The position numbers and the translations under genes were made by a program. Of a DNA stretch of 64,000 nucleotides, positions 1-12,904 are shown piece after piece; within the stretch, counting starts at the first letter, position 1, and each line of letters starts with the position of its first letter. Where the stretch lies: the NCBI GenBank assembly GCA_963576475.1, contig OY754984.1:16311775-16375774 (forward strand), read 5' to 3'. Origin of the DNA: Molanna angustata (taxonomy: Eukaryota; Arthropoda; Insecta; Trichoptera; Molannidae). The notes beneath the pieces were generated by a model. The model saw nothing but the letters and a program-made list of their open reading frames with translations, ran no database searches and was not told where the DNA came from.

Positions 1-360
1 GGCGCAGCACTATTTAAGGGAGTGTACGCCTAACTTCAGATGAAGAAGTCAGGGGTCACAAGACCCGGCACTTCATTTGTCAGTGATGACCAATGACCAA
101 TGTACACGTCGTCACTTCACGCCGCCGTTACGACCACGCGACTACGCTGTATCTTCGCTACGCAACCACTGGTCGCTTCTCGACTACGCCGTCTCGCCAA
201 CATTTCGTCTCTCGACCACCGGTCAACTCTCACTTCGACACACCCGCTAACTCGCTCGTTTTACCTACTCATCGTGAGAAAGTTCCTTTGTAAGTTATTT
301 TATCAATTGTAAATGTACCTATAAGATTAATTGTGATCAATATACCCATTGTAAGTTTGT
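1..360 (+). other. Possible LTR- or promoter-like fragment at window edge
   Basis: This block is richer in GC than what follows and has a TATA-like CTATTTAAGG at 10-19, about 80 bases before a CGAC/CGCC-rich pyrimidine-biased stretch (100-260). That layout resembles the U3/R part of an insect LTR, but no second LTR, primer-binding site or gag/pol is visible because the window starts here. Two short overlapping reading frames of 66-70 codons have no recognisable domain and are not called as genes. A 5' untranslated exon of a host gene is an alternative. Confidence 0.25.
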
Positions 361-496
361 ACCATTCTTTCTTCTTCTCTCTAAACCACTGTCCTTGTGT
401 TCGTATTTCAAATCATATCAAATCAATTTGATTTGATATTAAACTGTTAACCAATTGGTTAACCAACCCACTTAATTGGGATATAGCAAACTCTCT

Positions 497-600
497 TTAT
501 TGGTAACCCCTGTGATTACCAACTATCTTTATAAGTAACCCCTCTGGTTACTAAACACGTTTGATTGGTAACCCCATCTAGTTACAAATCAGCTAAAATA
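497..600. repeat. Three direct repeats of ~33 bp around TAACCCC
   Basis: TAACCCC recurs at 504-510, 536-542 and 569-575, each time followed 8-10 bases later by a complementary GTTAC or GATTACC word, so each unit could form a small hairpin. The spacing is 32-33 bp. The function is unknown. Confidence 0.5.
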
Positions 601-2002
601 TAATAATATAGATCTATGCCTCAGACAATTATATGAAGCAAACATATTTTTATATCACATTGAGGTGTTTACGTATGTGATGAGGGGTGTATGTGTGTTG
701 TTGGACAATGTACAAAATTAACTTTGTTCCTCTCCACTATCATGGAATATTGAAGGGTCTTTAACAGCCCCAGAATCATAATATTTGAAAAATACCTAAA
801 TAAAAAATGATTCCAAAAGTACCCCTAACATTTTGTTAAAAATTAACGTTGTTACTCAGTCAATATTGACAATATCGTCTCGAAACTAAATACAGGGATT
901 AATTTAAGTATTGTCTAAAGTTCGCTAGTTACAAAATCATAATATTTGTAAATTATCTTTATACAAAATCAATTCGAAAATACCCCTGAATTTTGCGGGA
1001 TTCCCTCGGTGTCCATTAAATTTGTTGGATGTGAAACTTTGATTAAACGAAAATACTACTAAATATTACCTATGTTAACACTTTGAATGGTTCAGATTTT
1101 TAAAATAATGGCTTGATTGTAAAAAAAGGTATAATTCACATTATCGCTTACGTAGTTTTCTATTTCGCGCTTGTCAAGTCTTACAAAATGTATGGCAGGA
1201 CATACACCACCGCTTCTACTTCAGTACCTACCTATGATTTTTTTTATTTTGCTGGGGTACAAATATTCAGATATATGCGGCCATTCCTTTAAAGGATTCA
1301 AATAAAATATTGTTTTAGAAATATGTAAAATATTAAATATGTTTTCTCGTTATAGTATTGAACTAGGTTGTGAGTGTTCTTCGTAATTGGTTTTCAAAGA
1401 AATATTAAATAACAACAAAACTTTTGAAACTAAATACGCGGATAAACAATGTTTTCTCAGAACATTGAGAATTTCGAGTAAAATCAATTTTGTGATTCAA
1501 TTGGATTTTATTGGGAAACGAGTTTGATCGTCCAATTATTTTATGTTATACAAACTTTATCAAGACTTTGTTTAAATAAATTACCTACACGATGTTTGTT
1601 ATTTATATAGGTATGTAAAAATATCACCAAATATCCTGATCCAGGTTTCCGGGTGCGCAGAGTGCAAATTTTGTGTATTTTTGCTTCGTTGGTATACGTG
1701 CAAATCGCCCCACTTCTCGACGAAATGGTTCAAGATATTTGGAGACAACTATACAAACGATCAATACGTATCTTTTTGGGAGTCGGTGGACAGAACTTTT
1801 CTAGTGACATTCATTTTTTGATTTATTTACGTTCATGAACCGTTTCATATATGCTCTCCTATTAATCTGACTCATATATTTTAAGATCAGTTCACAGATT
1901 AATTCGTGTCTAGTCGACTTCTGTACCTATATCATTCTTATCCTTCAGTCAAATAAAAAAAAAAAATATTAAAATCTGAAGAATAAAGCATATAAATTAG
2001 AT
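601..2002. other. AT-rich DNA, nothing recognised
   Basis: I see no coding frame with a recognisable domain and no clear repeat family here. A 61-codon frame at 1653-1838 (+) has no family resemblance. Confidence 0.5.
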
Positions 2003-2165
2003 GGGTCGATGGCAGAGCGGTTAGCTCGCTGGGCAAGTAACCTAGTGGTCGCGTTCGAATCCGGCCTCGACCGATTTTGTTCACCTATAGTACAAGCATT
2101 TATGCTTAATTAAGGGAATGTAGGAATATGTATATTATGTTCTTGTTTAGTAAGGGCATATTAAA
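2003..2165 (+). mobile_element. SINE-A, tRNA-derived head
   Basis: The first ~71 bases (2003-2073) look like a tRNA gene. There is an A-box-like TGGCAGAGCGG at 2010-2020, a B-box-like GTTCGAATCC at 2053-2062, and paired ends GGTCGA/TCGACC. The body that follows (TTGTTCACCTATAGTACAAG and onward) is shared with the inverted copy at 62609-62767, so this is a dispersed SINE rather than a single tRNA gene. The anticodon region is degraded. RNA polymerase III would be expected to transcribe a young copy. Confidence 0.75.
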
Positions 2166-3299
2166 AAAAGTATATTTTTATAATTTATTTCTTTATCACA
2201 TTTAAATAATCTTCATTAAAAATAGATAACTGCTGCCCAACTAGGTATACCTGTTCTAGGGCTAGCAGTGTATATTATATTATTATTTTTTTACAGGAGA
2301 CATATATGTTGTACCTATTTGCAATTTTAAAAAGTGTCTAAACAATATAAACTTAACTATTGTACACAGATTCAGATGTTAATTTTATTTTGTACCTACT
2401 TGCGAAACCCGGCAATTTTCATGACATTACCTGAATAATTAATAATGGTCTCTTCTGTCTCATCCGTCCCTTAAATCCCTTCAGTGCATCCTCATATTCA
2501 CCACAATATTTAAATAATAGCGTCATTTTCCTGTCAAATCGCGGCCTGCCTCTTCAATGTGCTGAACGTGCCTCACTTGCTATCCCCATTCACAATACAG
2601 AAGTTTTTTGTAACGGCGTATCAATCCACATAAATATTTTAAGATAAACTAAAAATAAACTTTATATGTCAAATAGTCCTTGAATATTCTTTCTATATCC
2701 TTCCGTACTCTCCTTCATTTCCTTATTGCTATGTGAGGTGTATTTTTTCTCTCTCTTTGTATTTTTTATCTTTATTTCTCACTAAATACCTTCTATTGCA
2801 TCAATTTTTGGCTGGTAGTAATTGTGTAAGGGCAATAAACCTGCCTTCGTGCTTTTGTTAATGAAATACTAGGTCCTTCCATTTAATTTTTGCTAGACTC
2901 CGGGCTTGCATCCTTGACAATAAAATATACAAAAAGACTTACTATTATATTGCTTTGATACTAGAACAAGACAAAGTTTTGTACTGGTCATCCCTCCATA
3001 ATAAAACATAAGATAATTCGTAAGATTCAAAATCACCGGAATATTAATTTTTGTTTTTCAATCACCTTAAAATATGAATCTTTCTATTTGCTCTCGTTAC
3101 TACGGTTAATTTACTTCTGAAAGCAAGACTCTAATTAACTTCTATGAAACCCCTTTAGTGAGTTTGTAATTGATCGGTCCTTATTGATAACTAATCAAGA
3201 CGGGTTTCGATTAATTGGTTAGCTTAAAGCAGTTTCAATAAACCGTTAAACAGTTTTTATCTTTGTAGTATTTTGATATATTTAACGATGCACTTTCAG
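2166..3299. other. AT-rich DNA, nothing recognised
   Basis: A short stretch near 2828-2850 (GGGCAATAAACCTGCC) resembles half of the LINE-J 3' UTR hairpin. Otherwise I see nothing that can be assigned. Confidence 0.4.
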
Positions 3300-3464
3300 A
3301 AAAATTTTAGGCATGCATGAAGGTTAATGGAAGGAGCCTCCACGTAGATTGAGTTTCGGTTAACTTCGGAAAAGCAATCGGGCGTCCCTGGAAACGGCAG
3401 AATGCCGGCCAATCCTTCCACCACCGGAGCACCAACCAATATGATGGTGTTCCGGACACGGAAA
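3300..3464 (+). other. Candidate internal or first exon (weak)
   Basis: This is a GC-richer island in AT-rich DNA. It is preceded by a splice-acceptor-like CACTTTCAG (3291-3299) and followed by a strong donor-like AAA|GTAAGTAAG (GT at 3465). One plus frame is open from a TAG at 3345-3347 to the donor (39 codons) and gives a Ser/Thr/Pro-rich peptide containing MPANPSTTGAPTNMMVFRTR; an ATG in this frame is at 3402. I do not recognise the protein. It could be a host exon beginning with 5' UTR, or chance. The opposite strand also has a 75-codon frame, which weakens the case. Confidence 0.22.
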
Positions 3465-3589
3465 GTAAGTAAGTATAGTGATATTAAAATAAATTGATTT
3501 TGTAAAGACGAGATAGACAACATAAGAGATGGATAGAAAGCTGAAATTATAGGGCATCACAGGAACGCATGCAGGGCTGTGATGTCGGG

Positions 3590-4115
3590 CGTCGAATGTT
3601 CCCGAAGTTGCAGATTATGGCGTTTTTCACACCAATCTTACCTGAACGCTTTTGAGCGGCGTTTGAAACGCTGCATCAAGTGTTTAAAATGTCAAATGTC
3701 ATTAATAATACATGTATCTTTTTAGATCATATTTTCATCGAAAGACATCAATTGGGCAGTGGTGTAAATAATGATCGCTGACCTTTTATTGGAAATTGTT
3801 GAAAGATATTTTTATAAATTAACATCTTTGTGAATGCATATTGTCATCATAAATAATGTCAACTGACATATTAGATACCACAGAAACAAATAGAAGTCAT
3901 CATTCCACAAATACATAAGATAGAAGTCAACACATACTATAACTGTCAGAGCATTTTTCACCCGACAACTTTACCGAGCGTTTGGTGCGTACACACGACG
4001 TTCAATCTGAACGCCACAGAGTGTCTTTCGAGCGGCTGTTTTCGTTCATTATGAACGGCTCGGAGCGTTCACTAAGTGCGCTCGGGGTTCGTTGTGAACG
4101 CAACCCTGGAGGGGC
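3590..4115. repeat. Region with repeated GAACGC/GCGTTC words, possible non-autonomous element
   Basis: GAACGC, GCGTTC or one-base variants occur many times at 3640-3680 and 3975-4100, in both orientations. A direct repeat beginning GC(G/A)TTTTTCAC is seen at 3620 and 3951. Clustered subterminal words of this kind are typical of hAT-like non-autonomous elements, but I could not define terminal inverted repeats or a TSD. A 76-codon frame at 3982-4212 has no recognisable domain. Confidence 0.3.
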
Positions 4116-4305
4116 ACACTTCTTGAAAAATAGCATGTTTCCAAAACCTACTACAAGAAGAAGTGGAATAAGATTTATGAGGAAAACAAAAAATAAAAAG
4201 TACTGTTTTTAATTTTTTTTAAAATGTAAAACAAATAATTGAAATATTTTTCCATGCTAATTTTTAATGCACATCAAATATAAGGTTTACCACCCATTTT
4301 GAATG

Positions 4306-4857
4306 CTAACTTGTTAGGTCAGAGAGAATAATGTTCGAATAAGGGATTCGAATGCTATCGTCCCTGTTATTCATTATACTGTTGCTTCTTCTATATATTT
4401 CTATTGCTTCCCTGTAAATTCTAAATGTTTCATTGTTAATATTCGCGACTACTTTTGAATTTTCAAAGTCTATGGAGTGATTTTCGGTCAATGAGTGGTT
4501 TACTAGAGATGAAGTTAATTTCCGGTTTTTAATATCTACGCGATGTTCAGAAACGCGTGCCGAGATTCTGCGATTTGTCCTGCCTATGTAAGTTTTTGTG
4601 CAATCACCGCAAGGGATTTCGTAAATACCGTGTGACTCTAATGGTATTTTATCTTTCGGACTTTTTAAAAAGGATGAAATTTTGTTGTCTGTTCTAAAAA
4701 TGGTGCGAATATTATGTTTGTAAAGTAGGTGACTGATTTTGTCAGTAGTGCCTTTTATGTAAGGTAAAAATGCAATGGCGAGTGGCTTTACTTTAGTTGA
4801 TGTATCTTTTTTATTAAAATTTTTATTCGTTTGATTTTTTATTGCATTATTTATTGT
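4306..4857 (-). pseudogene. Decayed Penelope-like element, GIY-YIG region
   Basis: Read on the minus strand, this frame stays open for about 184 codons and aligns with the C-terminal part of the PLE proteins at 5519-8219. It has the linker before the nuclease (LPYIKGTTDKISHLL), the GIY-YIG core (GIYEIPCGDCTKTYIGRTNR), the SEHRVDIKNRKLTSSLV block and the REAIEIYRR helix with the conserved Glu. There is no reverse transcriptase part: the upstream sequence breaks at a TAA at 4858-4860 and becomes unalignable soon after. It is clearly a different, older subfamily from the adjacent near-identical pair. Confidence 0.85.
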
Positions 4858-4939
4858 TTAATTTGAAAAACCATGGACCGGAATCTTTTGTCAAAAATTC
4901 GGAACATTTTATACAAATCATTAAAAATCAAAAATTAAA

Positions 4940-5331
<392 letters not shown>

Positions 5332-5518
5332 ATAATATTTTTATCTCGGTTTTCCCGTGTCAGTAGGTCTTGACTAAGACCATTTGTCTTCCGACGTTTC
5401 GCCTGAATATCACCAGGCATTTTCAAGGACTTAACGAAAAGCACGCGCGCGACACACGTCTACTCACACGGAAAGCTCACCGTCAAGTGATTCGTAGCGT
5501 ACAAGATGGCCGCTTATG

Positions 5519-6911
5519 TCAAATATTGTTAGCGCGACGTGATTGGCTCCTTGTGACACGCCCACCTGCTGTCGTGTTCGTTGGTAATAATATTTTATCA
5601 TTATTTTTGTGTTGTGATTTATTGTTAATTTTAGTTGTGACATTAATATTATTATTGTTGTGTTTTGGGGTTATTTTCGCTATGGTATTATTAATATTAT
5701 TATTGTATTGTTTGTCATATAGAATGTTCTTCCAGGTACTAGGCAAACGAACTCCGTCGTCCCGATTGTTCATTATATCCCTTCTCTTATATATTTCTAT
5801 AGCTTCCCTGTAAATTCTGAGAGGTTCACTGTTTAAACTTGCTATTATTTTTGAATGGTCAAAATCTATTGTATGTCCTTCTGTGAGCGAGTGTTGTACA
5901 AGTGAGGATGTAAGTTTTTTGTTTCTCATGTCGACTCTGTGCTCCGCTATTCGTGCTTCAACTTTTCGATTGGTTCTTCCTACATAAGTCTTATTGCACG
6001 ATCCGCACGGTATTTCATATACTCCATGAGCTTCAAGTGGAATGATGTCTTTCGGGTTTCTTAGAAAGGTTGATATTTTATTTGTTGTGCTGAAAACGGT
6101 ACGTATGTTATTTTTGTTTAATAGACGGCTGATTTTATCGGTGACGCCTTTGATATATGGTAGTCGGGCTGTTGATAATGGTGTTTCATTGGATTTTTCT
6201 TTCACTGTTTTTGGACTCTTTAATGCTTTGTTTATTATATAGTCTGAGAAACCATTACAACGTAGAGCATTTTTCGTGTATTCTAATTCTTGTTTTTTAT
6301 GCTCGTGGTCTGCAATTCTTTTTGATCTTGTTATTAGTGTTTTTGCGACTGAGCATATTTGTGCGGGGTGATGATTGGACGTTGCGTGTAGGTATCTATC
6401 GGTGTGTGTGGGCTTTCTATATACTGTGTGCCCCAGTTTACCGTTTGCTTTTTTTAACACTAAAACGTCTAAGAAAGGTATTTGTCTGTTATTTTCCTTC
6501 TCCATTGTAAACTTTATATCTTTATGAATGCTGTTAATAGTGTTCAAAAAATTATTTAATTCTTCTTCTCCGTGAGACCATACTACGAATGTGTCATCCA
6601 CATATCTTAGCCATTTCTTTGGTTTGAGTATTACTTTCTTTAAGACTTCTTCTTCAAACCTCGTCATAAATAAGTTGGCGACTGCTGGTGACAATGACAA
6701 ACCCATAGGTGCTCCTTTTATTTGTTTGTATGTCTTATTGTTGTAATAAAAAAATGTGTTATTTAAACAGTGATAAAATAAATTTAAAATATCGTCTGTG
6801 GTATTGAGTGTTTCTTTGATTATGTCTAGTGTCTCGTTAATTGGAATATTTGTAAATAAAGAAACAACGTCAAAACTCACAAGAATATCTGTACTTTCCA
6901 GTTCTAAGTCA
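5519..6911 (-). CDS. Penelope-like reverse transcriptase/GIY-YIG endonuclease, 5'-truncated
   Basis: PLE proteins combine a telomerase-related reverse transcriptase with a C-terminal GIY-YIG nuclease that nicks the target for priming. The open frame runs to 6940, but its first ~9 codons are antisense of the other arm, so element sequence starts near 6911. Numbering from the 473-codon frame: RT motif A FDVVSLFTNIP (23-33), motif B GAPMGLSLSP (76-85), catalytic YVDD (113-116), the PLE block IPFLDVLV (154-161), GIY-YIG with GVYEIPCGSC (306-315) and TYVGRTNR (318-325), EHR (333-335), and REAIEI with the metal-binding Glu (378-383). The tail is Asn/Lys-rich. RT motifs upstream of A are missing, so it cannot encode a complete enzyme. 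There are no internal stops. Confidence 0.9.
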
Positions 6912-8219
6912 GACATAATCAAAGAAACACTCAATACCACAGACGATATTTTAAATTTATTTTATCACTGTTTAAATAACACATTTTTTTATTACAACAA
7001 TAAGACATACAAACAAATAAAAGGAGCACCTATGGGTTTGTCATTGTCACCAGCAGTCGCCAACTTATTTATGACGAGGTTTGAAGAAGAAGTCTTAAAG
7101 AAAGTAATACTCAAACCAAAGAAATGGCTAAGATATGTGGATGACACATTCGTAGTATGGTCTCACGGAGAAGAAGAATTAAATAATTTTTTGAACACTA
7201 TTAACAGCATTCATAAAGATATAAAGTTTACAATGGAGAAGGAAAATAACAGACAAATACCTTTCTTAGACGTTTTAGTGTTAAAAAAAGCAAACGGTAA
7301 ACTGGGGAACACAGTATATAGAAAGCCCACACACACCGATAGATACCTACACGCAACGTCCAATCATCACCCCGCACAAATATGCTCAGTCGCAAAAACA
7401 CTAATAACAAGATCAAAAAGAATTGCAGACCACGAGCATAAAAAACAAGAATTAGAATACACGAAAAATGCTCTACGTTGTAATGGTTTCTCAGACTATA
7501 TAATAAACAAAGCATTAAAGAGTCCAAAAACAGTGAAAGAAAAATCCAATGAAACACCATTATCAACAGCCCGACTACCATATATCAAAGGCGTCACCGA
7601 TAAAATCAGCCGTCTATTAAACAAAAATAACATACGTACCGTTTTCAGCACAACAAATAAAATATCAACCTTTCTAAGAAACCCGAAAGACATCATTCCA
7701 CTTGAAGCTCATGGAGTATATGAAATACCGTGCGGATCGTGCAATAAGACTTATGTAGGAAGAACCAATCGAAAAGTTGAAGCACGAATAGCGGAGCACA
7801 GAGTCGACATGAGAAACAAAAAACTTACATCCTCACTTGTACAACACTCGCTCACAGAAGGACATACAATAGATTTTGACCATTCAAAAATAATAGCAAG
7901 TTTAAACAGTGAACCTCTCAGAATTTACAGGGAAGCTATAGAAATATATAAGAGAAGGGATATAATGAACAATCGGGACGACGGAGTTCGTTTGCCTAGT
8001 ACCTGGAAGAACATTCTATATGACAAACAATACAATAATAATATTAATAATACCATAGCGAAAATAACCCCAAAACACAACAATAATAATATTAATGTCA
8101 CAACTAAAATTAACAATAAATCACAACACAAAAATAATGATAAAATATTATTACCAACGAACACGACAGCAGGTGGGCGTGTCACAAGGAGCCAATCACG
8201 TCGCGCTAACAATATTTGA
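6912..8219 (+). CDS. Penelope-like reverse transcriptase/GIY-YIG endonuclease, 5'-truncated inverted copy
   Basis: This is the mirror copy. The frame can be extended back to an ATG at 6798, but residues 1-39 of that reading are antisense of the other arm; recognisable PLE protein begins at DIIKETLNT. It keeps motif B GAPMGLSLSP, YVDD and the complete GIY-YIG domain, and differs from the minus copy by one residue (Asn for His in KLG-TVYR). RT motif A, which needs the catalytic Asp, is absent, so the copy is inactive. The frame ends at TGA 8217-8219, followed by the terminal region. Confidence 0.88.
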   Translation, partial: DIIKETLNTTDDILNLFYHCLNNTFFYYNNKTYKQIKGAPMGLSLSPAVANLFMTRFEEEVLKKVILKPKKWLRYVDDTFVVWSHGEEELNNFLNTINSIHKDIKFTMEKENNRQIPFLDVLVLKKANGKLGNTVYRKPTHTDRYLHATSNHHPAQICSVAKTLITRSKRIADHEHKKQELEYTKNALRCNGFSDYIINKALKSPKTVKEKSNETPLSTARLPYIKGVTDKISRLLNKNNIRTVFSTTNKISTFLRNPKDIIPLEAHGVYEIPCGSCNKTYVGRTNRKVEARIAEHRVDMRNKKLTSSLVQHSLTEGHTIDFDHSKIIASLNSEPLRIYREAIEIYKRRDIMNNRDDGVRLPSTWKNILYDKQYNNNINNTIAKITPKHNNNNINVTTKINNKSQHKNNDKILLPTNTTAGGRVTRSQSRRANNI

Positions 8220-10174
<1,955 letters not shown>

Positions 10175-10179
10175 CATTA

Positions 10180-10355
10180 TAAGTTATATCTATAATTAAA
10201 AGTAAAGACTTTTGATTCTACATTAATTTAATTGAGAGCGATAGGCCTATTTCGCCTTGTTAGGGCATTGACTAACAAGGCGAAATAGGCCTATCGCGCT
10301 CAATTAAATTAATGTAGAATCAAAAGTCTTTACTTTTAATTATAGATATAACTTA
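10180..10355. mobile_element. Fold-back element with 5-bp TSD CATTA
   Basis: Two 84-bp arms (10180-10263 and 10272-10355) form a near-perfect palindrome with an 8-base loop; I count one mismatch, at the AGAGCG/CGCGCT position. Direct repeats CATTA flank it at 10175-10179 and 10356-10360, consistent with transposition as a unit. It has no coding capacity. The transcript would form a very stable hairpin. Confidence 0.85.
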
Positions 10356-10431
10356 CATTAATTTAGTTTTATGTACTTAAAGAGTGTATACAATCAAAGT
10401 GAATGACCGATAAAGTTATATAATTTCAAGT

Positions 10432-10900
10432 CAGGGGGGCAAGTCTGGTCCAACCGGCGAATTCAAAACCCTCACGATTACCCATATCATACTTACTTAC
10501 TTACTTACTCAGCCTCTTCTTGAGTCCAGTATTGGACAAAGGCCTCCCGCTTGGACTTCCACTGGTCTCTATCTTGTGCCATTCTTCGCCATTCAGGACC
10601 TGCCACTTTTTTGATGTCATCGGACAATCTGGTCTGGGTCTTCCCACGCTTCTGCTTCCCGTTCTTGGCTTCCAGTCCATCACAACTTTTGTCCATCGTC
10701 CATCTGACATCCGAGATACATGACCCGCCCAACTTTACTTTAACTCCACTATTCTTTTGGCCACATCCGTTACTCCTGTGTTCTTCCTAATTCATTCATT
10801 AGTTTTGTGGTCCCATATCATGGATATAATTATTAATATGGAGTTCTATAATATCTTTAGATGTCATAGAACTCCATATAATGACAATTATATCTACAAA
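10432..10900. mobile_element. Palindromic MITE, copy 1, interrupted and 3'-truncated
   Basis: This copy matches the intact one at 26957-27144: it begins CAGGGGGGCAAGTCTGGTCC and runs to CCCATATCAT at 10490, where an RTE fragment (10491-10811) is inserted. It resumes at 10812 with the duplicated CCCATATCAT and continues through TGGAGTTCTATAATATC and part of the right arm. The outer right terminus is missing after about 10900. Confidence 0.85.
10491..10811 (-). pseudogene. RTE-type LINE C-terminal fragment, nested insertion
   Basis: Minus-strand frames encode the usual C-terminal tail of RTE-type retrotransposons: SWAGHVSRMSDGRW, then GSRSVGRPRPD, and after a frame change DDIKKVAGPEWRRMAQDRDQW. 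A stop and a frameshift make it non-functional. The 3' end is a (TAAG)n tail, read as ACTTACTTACTTACT on the plus strand at 10491. The insert is bounded by perfect 10-bp direct repeats CCCATATCAT (10481-10490 and 10812-10821). Only about 320 bp of the 3' end was integrated, so it was dead on arrival. Confidence 0.85.
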
Positions 10901-10959
10901 TAACTTTGTTTAAAGTTGTAATCTATAAGGATGAGTGAAAAAAAATAATTAAACCGGGT

Positions 10960-11090
10960 CACTTTTGATAGACAAAAAAAGCGCATAAAATGACCACGTA
11001 TACCAGCAGATGTCAGGTCATAAGCCCTGTAGGTACCTAGAGTTTCCGGCTCTTCAATAAAATGCCAATTTCGTCTCTATTGAGATGTAA
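10960..11090 (+). repeat. Dispersed non-coding repeat P, fragment
   Basis: It shares the order of words with 13900-14035: AAGCGCATAAA, GTCAGGTCATAAGCCCTGTA, GGTACC, then CGTCTCTATTGAGAT. The same CTATTGAGAT core recurs at 13468, 14007, 52835 and 53165. No coding potential is seen. Confidence 0.6.
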
Positions 11091-11922
11091 AAAAATAATT
11101 TTATGCTTTATAAAAAAATTATTTTCAAAATTCCAAATTGTAAAATAACAAATGTATGTACCAACTTATTAATTCTGAAATATCGTATGACATTTTAACT
11201 CGACTATTGTCTTTTTCAATTTATAACAATATACAAAACAAACCATTTGTGGGATTCTGCAAATAAAAGCGTCTGGAAAGTATTTTTAGAGTAAAATCAG
11301 TTCCAAAAATAATCCAAAATGATGTCCCACTAACCTAGTCAGATTTAGTTGTCCTAGACTTTGGGGCAACCTCAAAAAATAACATTTTAAGTCGCAAGGT
11401 CTGCATGTACATATATGATGATTTAGTTTTGTCGCCATCGCCAGTCACAAGGTTAATGAAGAAGAAGAAAAATTTTCACAATCACAACAACTCAACATGT
11501 TCGTTATTTTTCATAATTATATTAGATTGAATGTTAAAAAGCGAACGATTTTCCATATGATATTTTTTATTACTGTAAAAAGGAAATTTCAGACATATTC
11601 AGTATAACAAACATAAACTTTTATACAAACTTATGTGTGTATAAAATACATTACGCTGTCATTTTTACTACGTTCCTTATGGAAATGTACATAAGTAGCT
11701 TTGAAAAGAAGCTTTAGTTTAAGTTGTTATAAAAACCATATTTTGTAACCTTCATAAAATTTAAGCGATTTCATATACATATTATGCATTTTGATCTTAT
11801 TTGTTTGTTGAATACACTTACATTATCAAATTTAGCATAAAATTGGGTAGGAACCTGTTTGAATTATGGTTATTTTATGGTCTCTATATTAACATAAAGA
11901 TATCTTATGTATGCCGACCGCC
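11091..11922. other. AT-rich DNA, nothing recognised
   Basis: No frame with a known domain and no assignable repeat. The sequence becomes GC-richer only at the SINE-C head that follows. Confidence 0.45.
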
Positions 11923-12091
11923 GCGTGCCGTGGCACAGTTAGTAAGCGTGTGCGGGCAGCCCTGGGTTCGATTTCCAAAAGAGGAGAAATTTATAGGTAT
12001 ACATTTATTTCTCACGCAAATATTGCTTCTCTGGGCTGGAAACATTGGCCAGTTGAAAGAAATATGGCTATAAACTCGCCACTTGCTCAGG
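11923..12091 (+). mobile_element. SINE-C, full-length copy with tRNA-like head
   Basis: The head has an A-box-like TGGCACAGTTAG (11931-11942) and a B-box-like GGGTTCGATTTCC (11964-11976). The body (ATTTCTCACGCAAATATTGC, CTCTGGGCTGGAAACA) and tail (ATAAACTCGCCACTTGCTCA) are shared with copies at 18095, 28518, 43335 and 52172. The 3' region corresponds to the LINE-J 3' UTR (GTTGGAAGAAATTGCC...GGCAATAA), although in this copy the hairpin has decayed. Confidence 0.75.
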
Positions 12092-12092
12092 G

Positions 12093-12745
12093 TGTCTTCT
12101 TCTTCTTCGTCACATATCATGTCTCCTCGATCACTGTTGAGAAGGCATCTCTATCTGCCGCCGTCCGGAACAATTCGCCGACGTCTCTGATGCCGGTCCA
12201 CTCACGAATGTTGCGGAGCCATGACATCTGACGTCTTCCTATTCTGAGGCGTTCCTCTATTGCAGCCTTTCATAATAATTTGGAGCAGCCTGTACTTTTC
12301 ATCTCGCAAAATGTGACTCAAATATGATATTTTCGTCCCTTTATTGTGTCACCCAGCTCGCGCTCGACATTTGCTCTCCTGAGAACCTCCACATTTGACA
12401 ATTTATCTACCCAGGGAATTTTCAACAAGCGGCGATGCAGCCACATTTCAAAGGCCTCCAGACGGTTAAGCATATTGCCCTTTATGGTTCAGGTTTCAAC
12501 TTCATATTGAAGTATGGACCATATGTAGCACTTCACCAGGCGCTGCCTTATTTTAAGGTTTAAGCTATCGTCGCAAAATAGTGTCTTCATTCTGAAAAAC
12601 ATCGCGCAAGCTGTCTCGATGCGGCACCTTAGTTCCTTGTCAGAATCTAAATTATCAGTGAAAAGACTTCCAAGATATTTAAAAGATTTAACTCTTTCTT
12701 GCACACCTGTCGCTGGTTACCTCACATTGTATAGCGGAATGATAT
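12093..12745 (-). pseudogene. RTE-type LINE C-terminal fragment
   Basis: A minus-strand frame at 12489-12704 encodes FKYLGSLFTDNLDSDKELRC and continues with CRIETACAMFFRMKTLF, the connection domain after the RT catalytic core. It is followed, past stops, by LNRLEAFEMWLHRRLLKIPW and ISYLSHILRDEKYRLLQ. These are standard C-terminal landmarks of RTE-type LINEs. The RT core is missing and stops interrupt the frame. The 3' tail is a GAA-rich run (plus-strand TCTTCTTCTTCTTCG at 12095). It directly abuts SINE-C. Confidence 0.75.
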
Positions 12746-12794
12746 TTTTTTTGTGGATAATGGTTAACTCTTGTTGACAAAATTGTCAACCTAC

Positions 12795-12870
12795 GTAGCA
12801 TCAGTTAGATCCTGCGCCAAGGGCCAAGATTTGATTCCCGAAGGAGAAAAACAGTTTATAACTATATTTT
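12795..12870 (+). mobile_element. Diverged SINE-C-like head fragment
   Basis: CATCAGTTAGATCCTGCGCC and TTGATTCCCGAAGGAG occupy the A- and B-box positions of SINE-C but are degraded. The body is not recognisable. Confidence 0.3.
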
Positions 12871-12904
12871 TAGAATAAATTCGTAAGACGAGTAACTTCA
12901 CAAA

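Noticed and set aside
2003..2073. Genuine tRNA gene (also 62697-62767, 38960-39037, 55350-55424)
   Set aside because: Each head is followed by a shared body found at several loci and the anticodon arms are not conserved; SINEs explain them better.
6042..7696. Hydrophobic frames of 66-147 codons antisense to the PLE genes (5370-5813, 6042-6242, 6157-6510, 7228-7581, 7496-7696, 7925-8368)
   Set aside because: They mirror each other because the PLEs are inverted copies, and lie opposite a frame with clear RT and GIY-YIG motifs.
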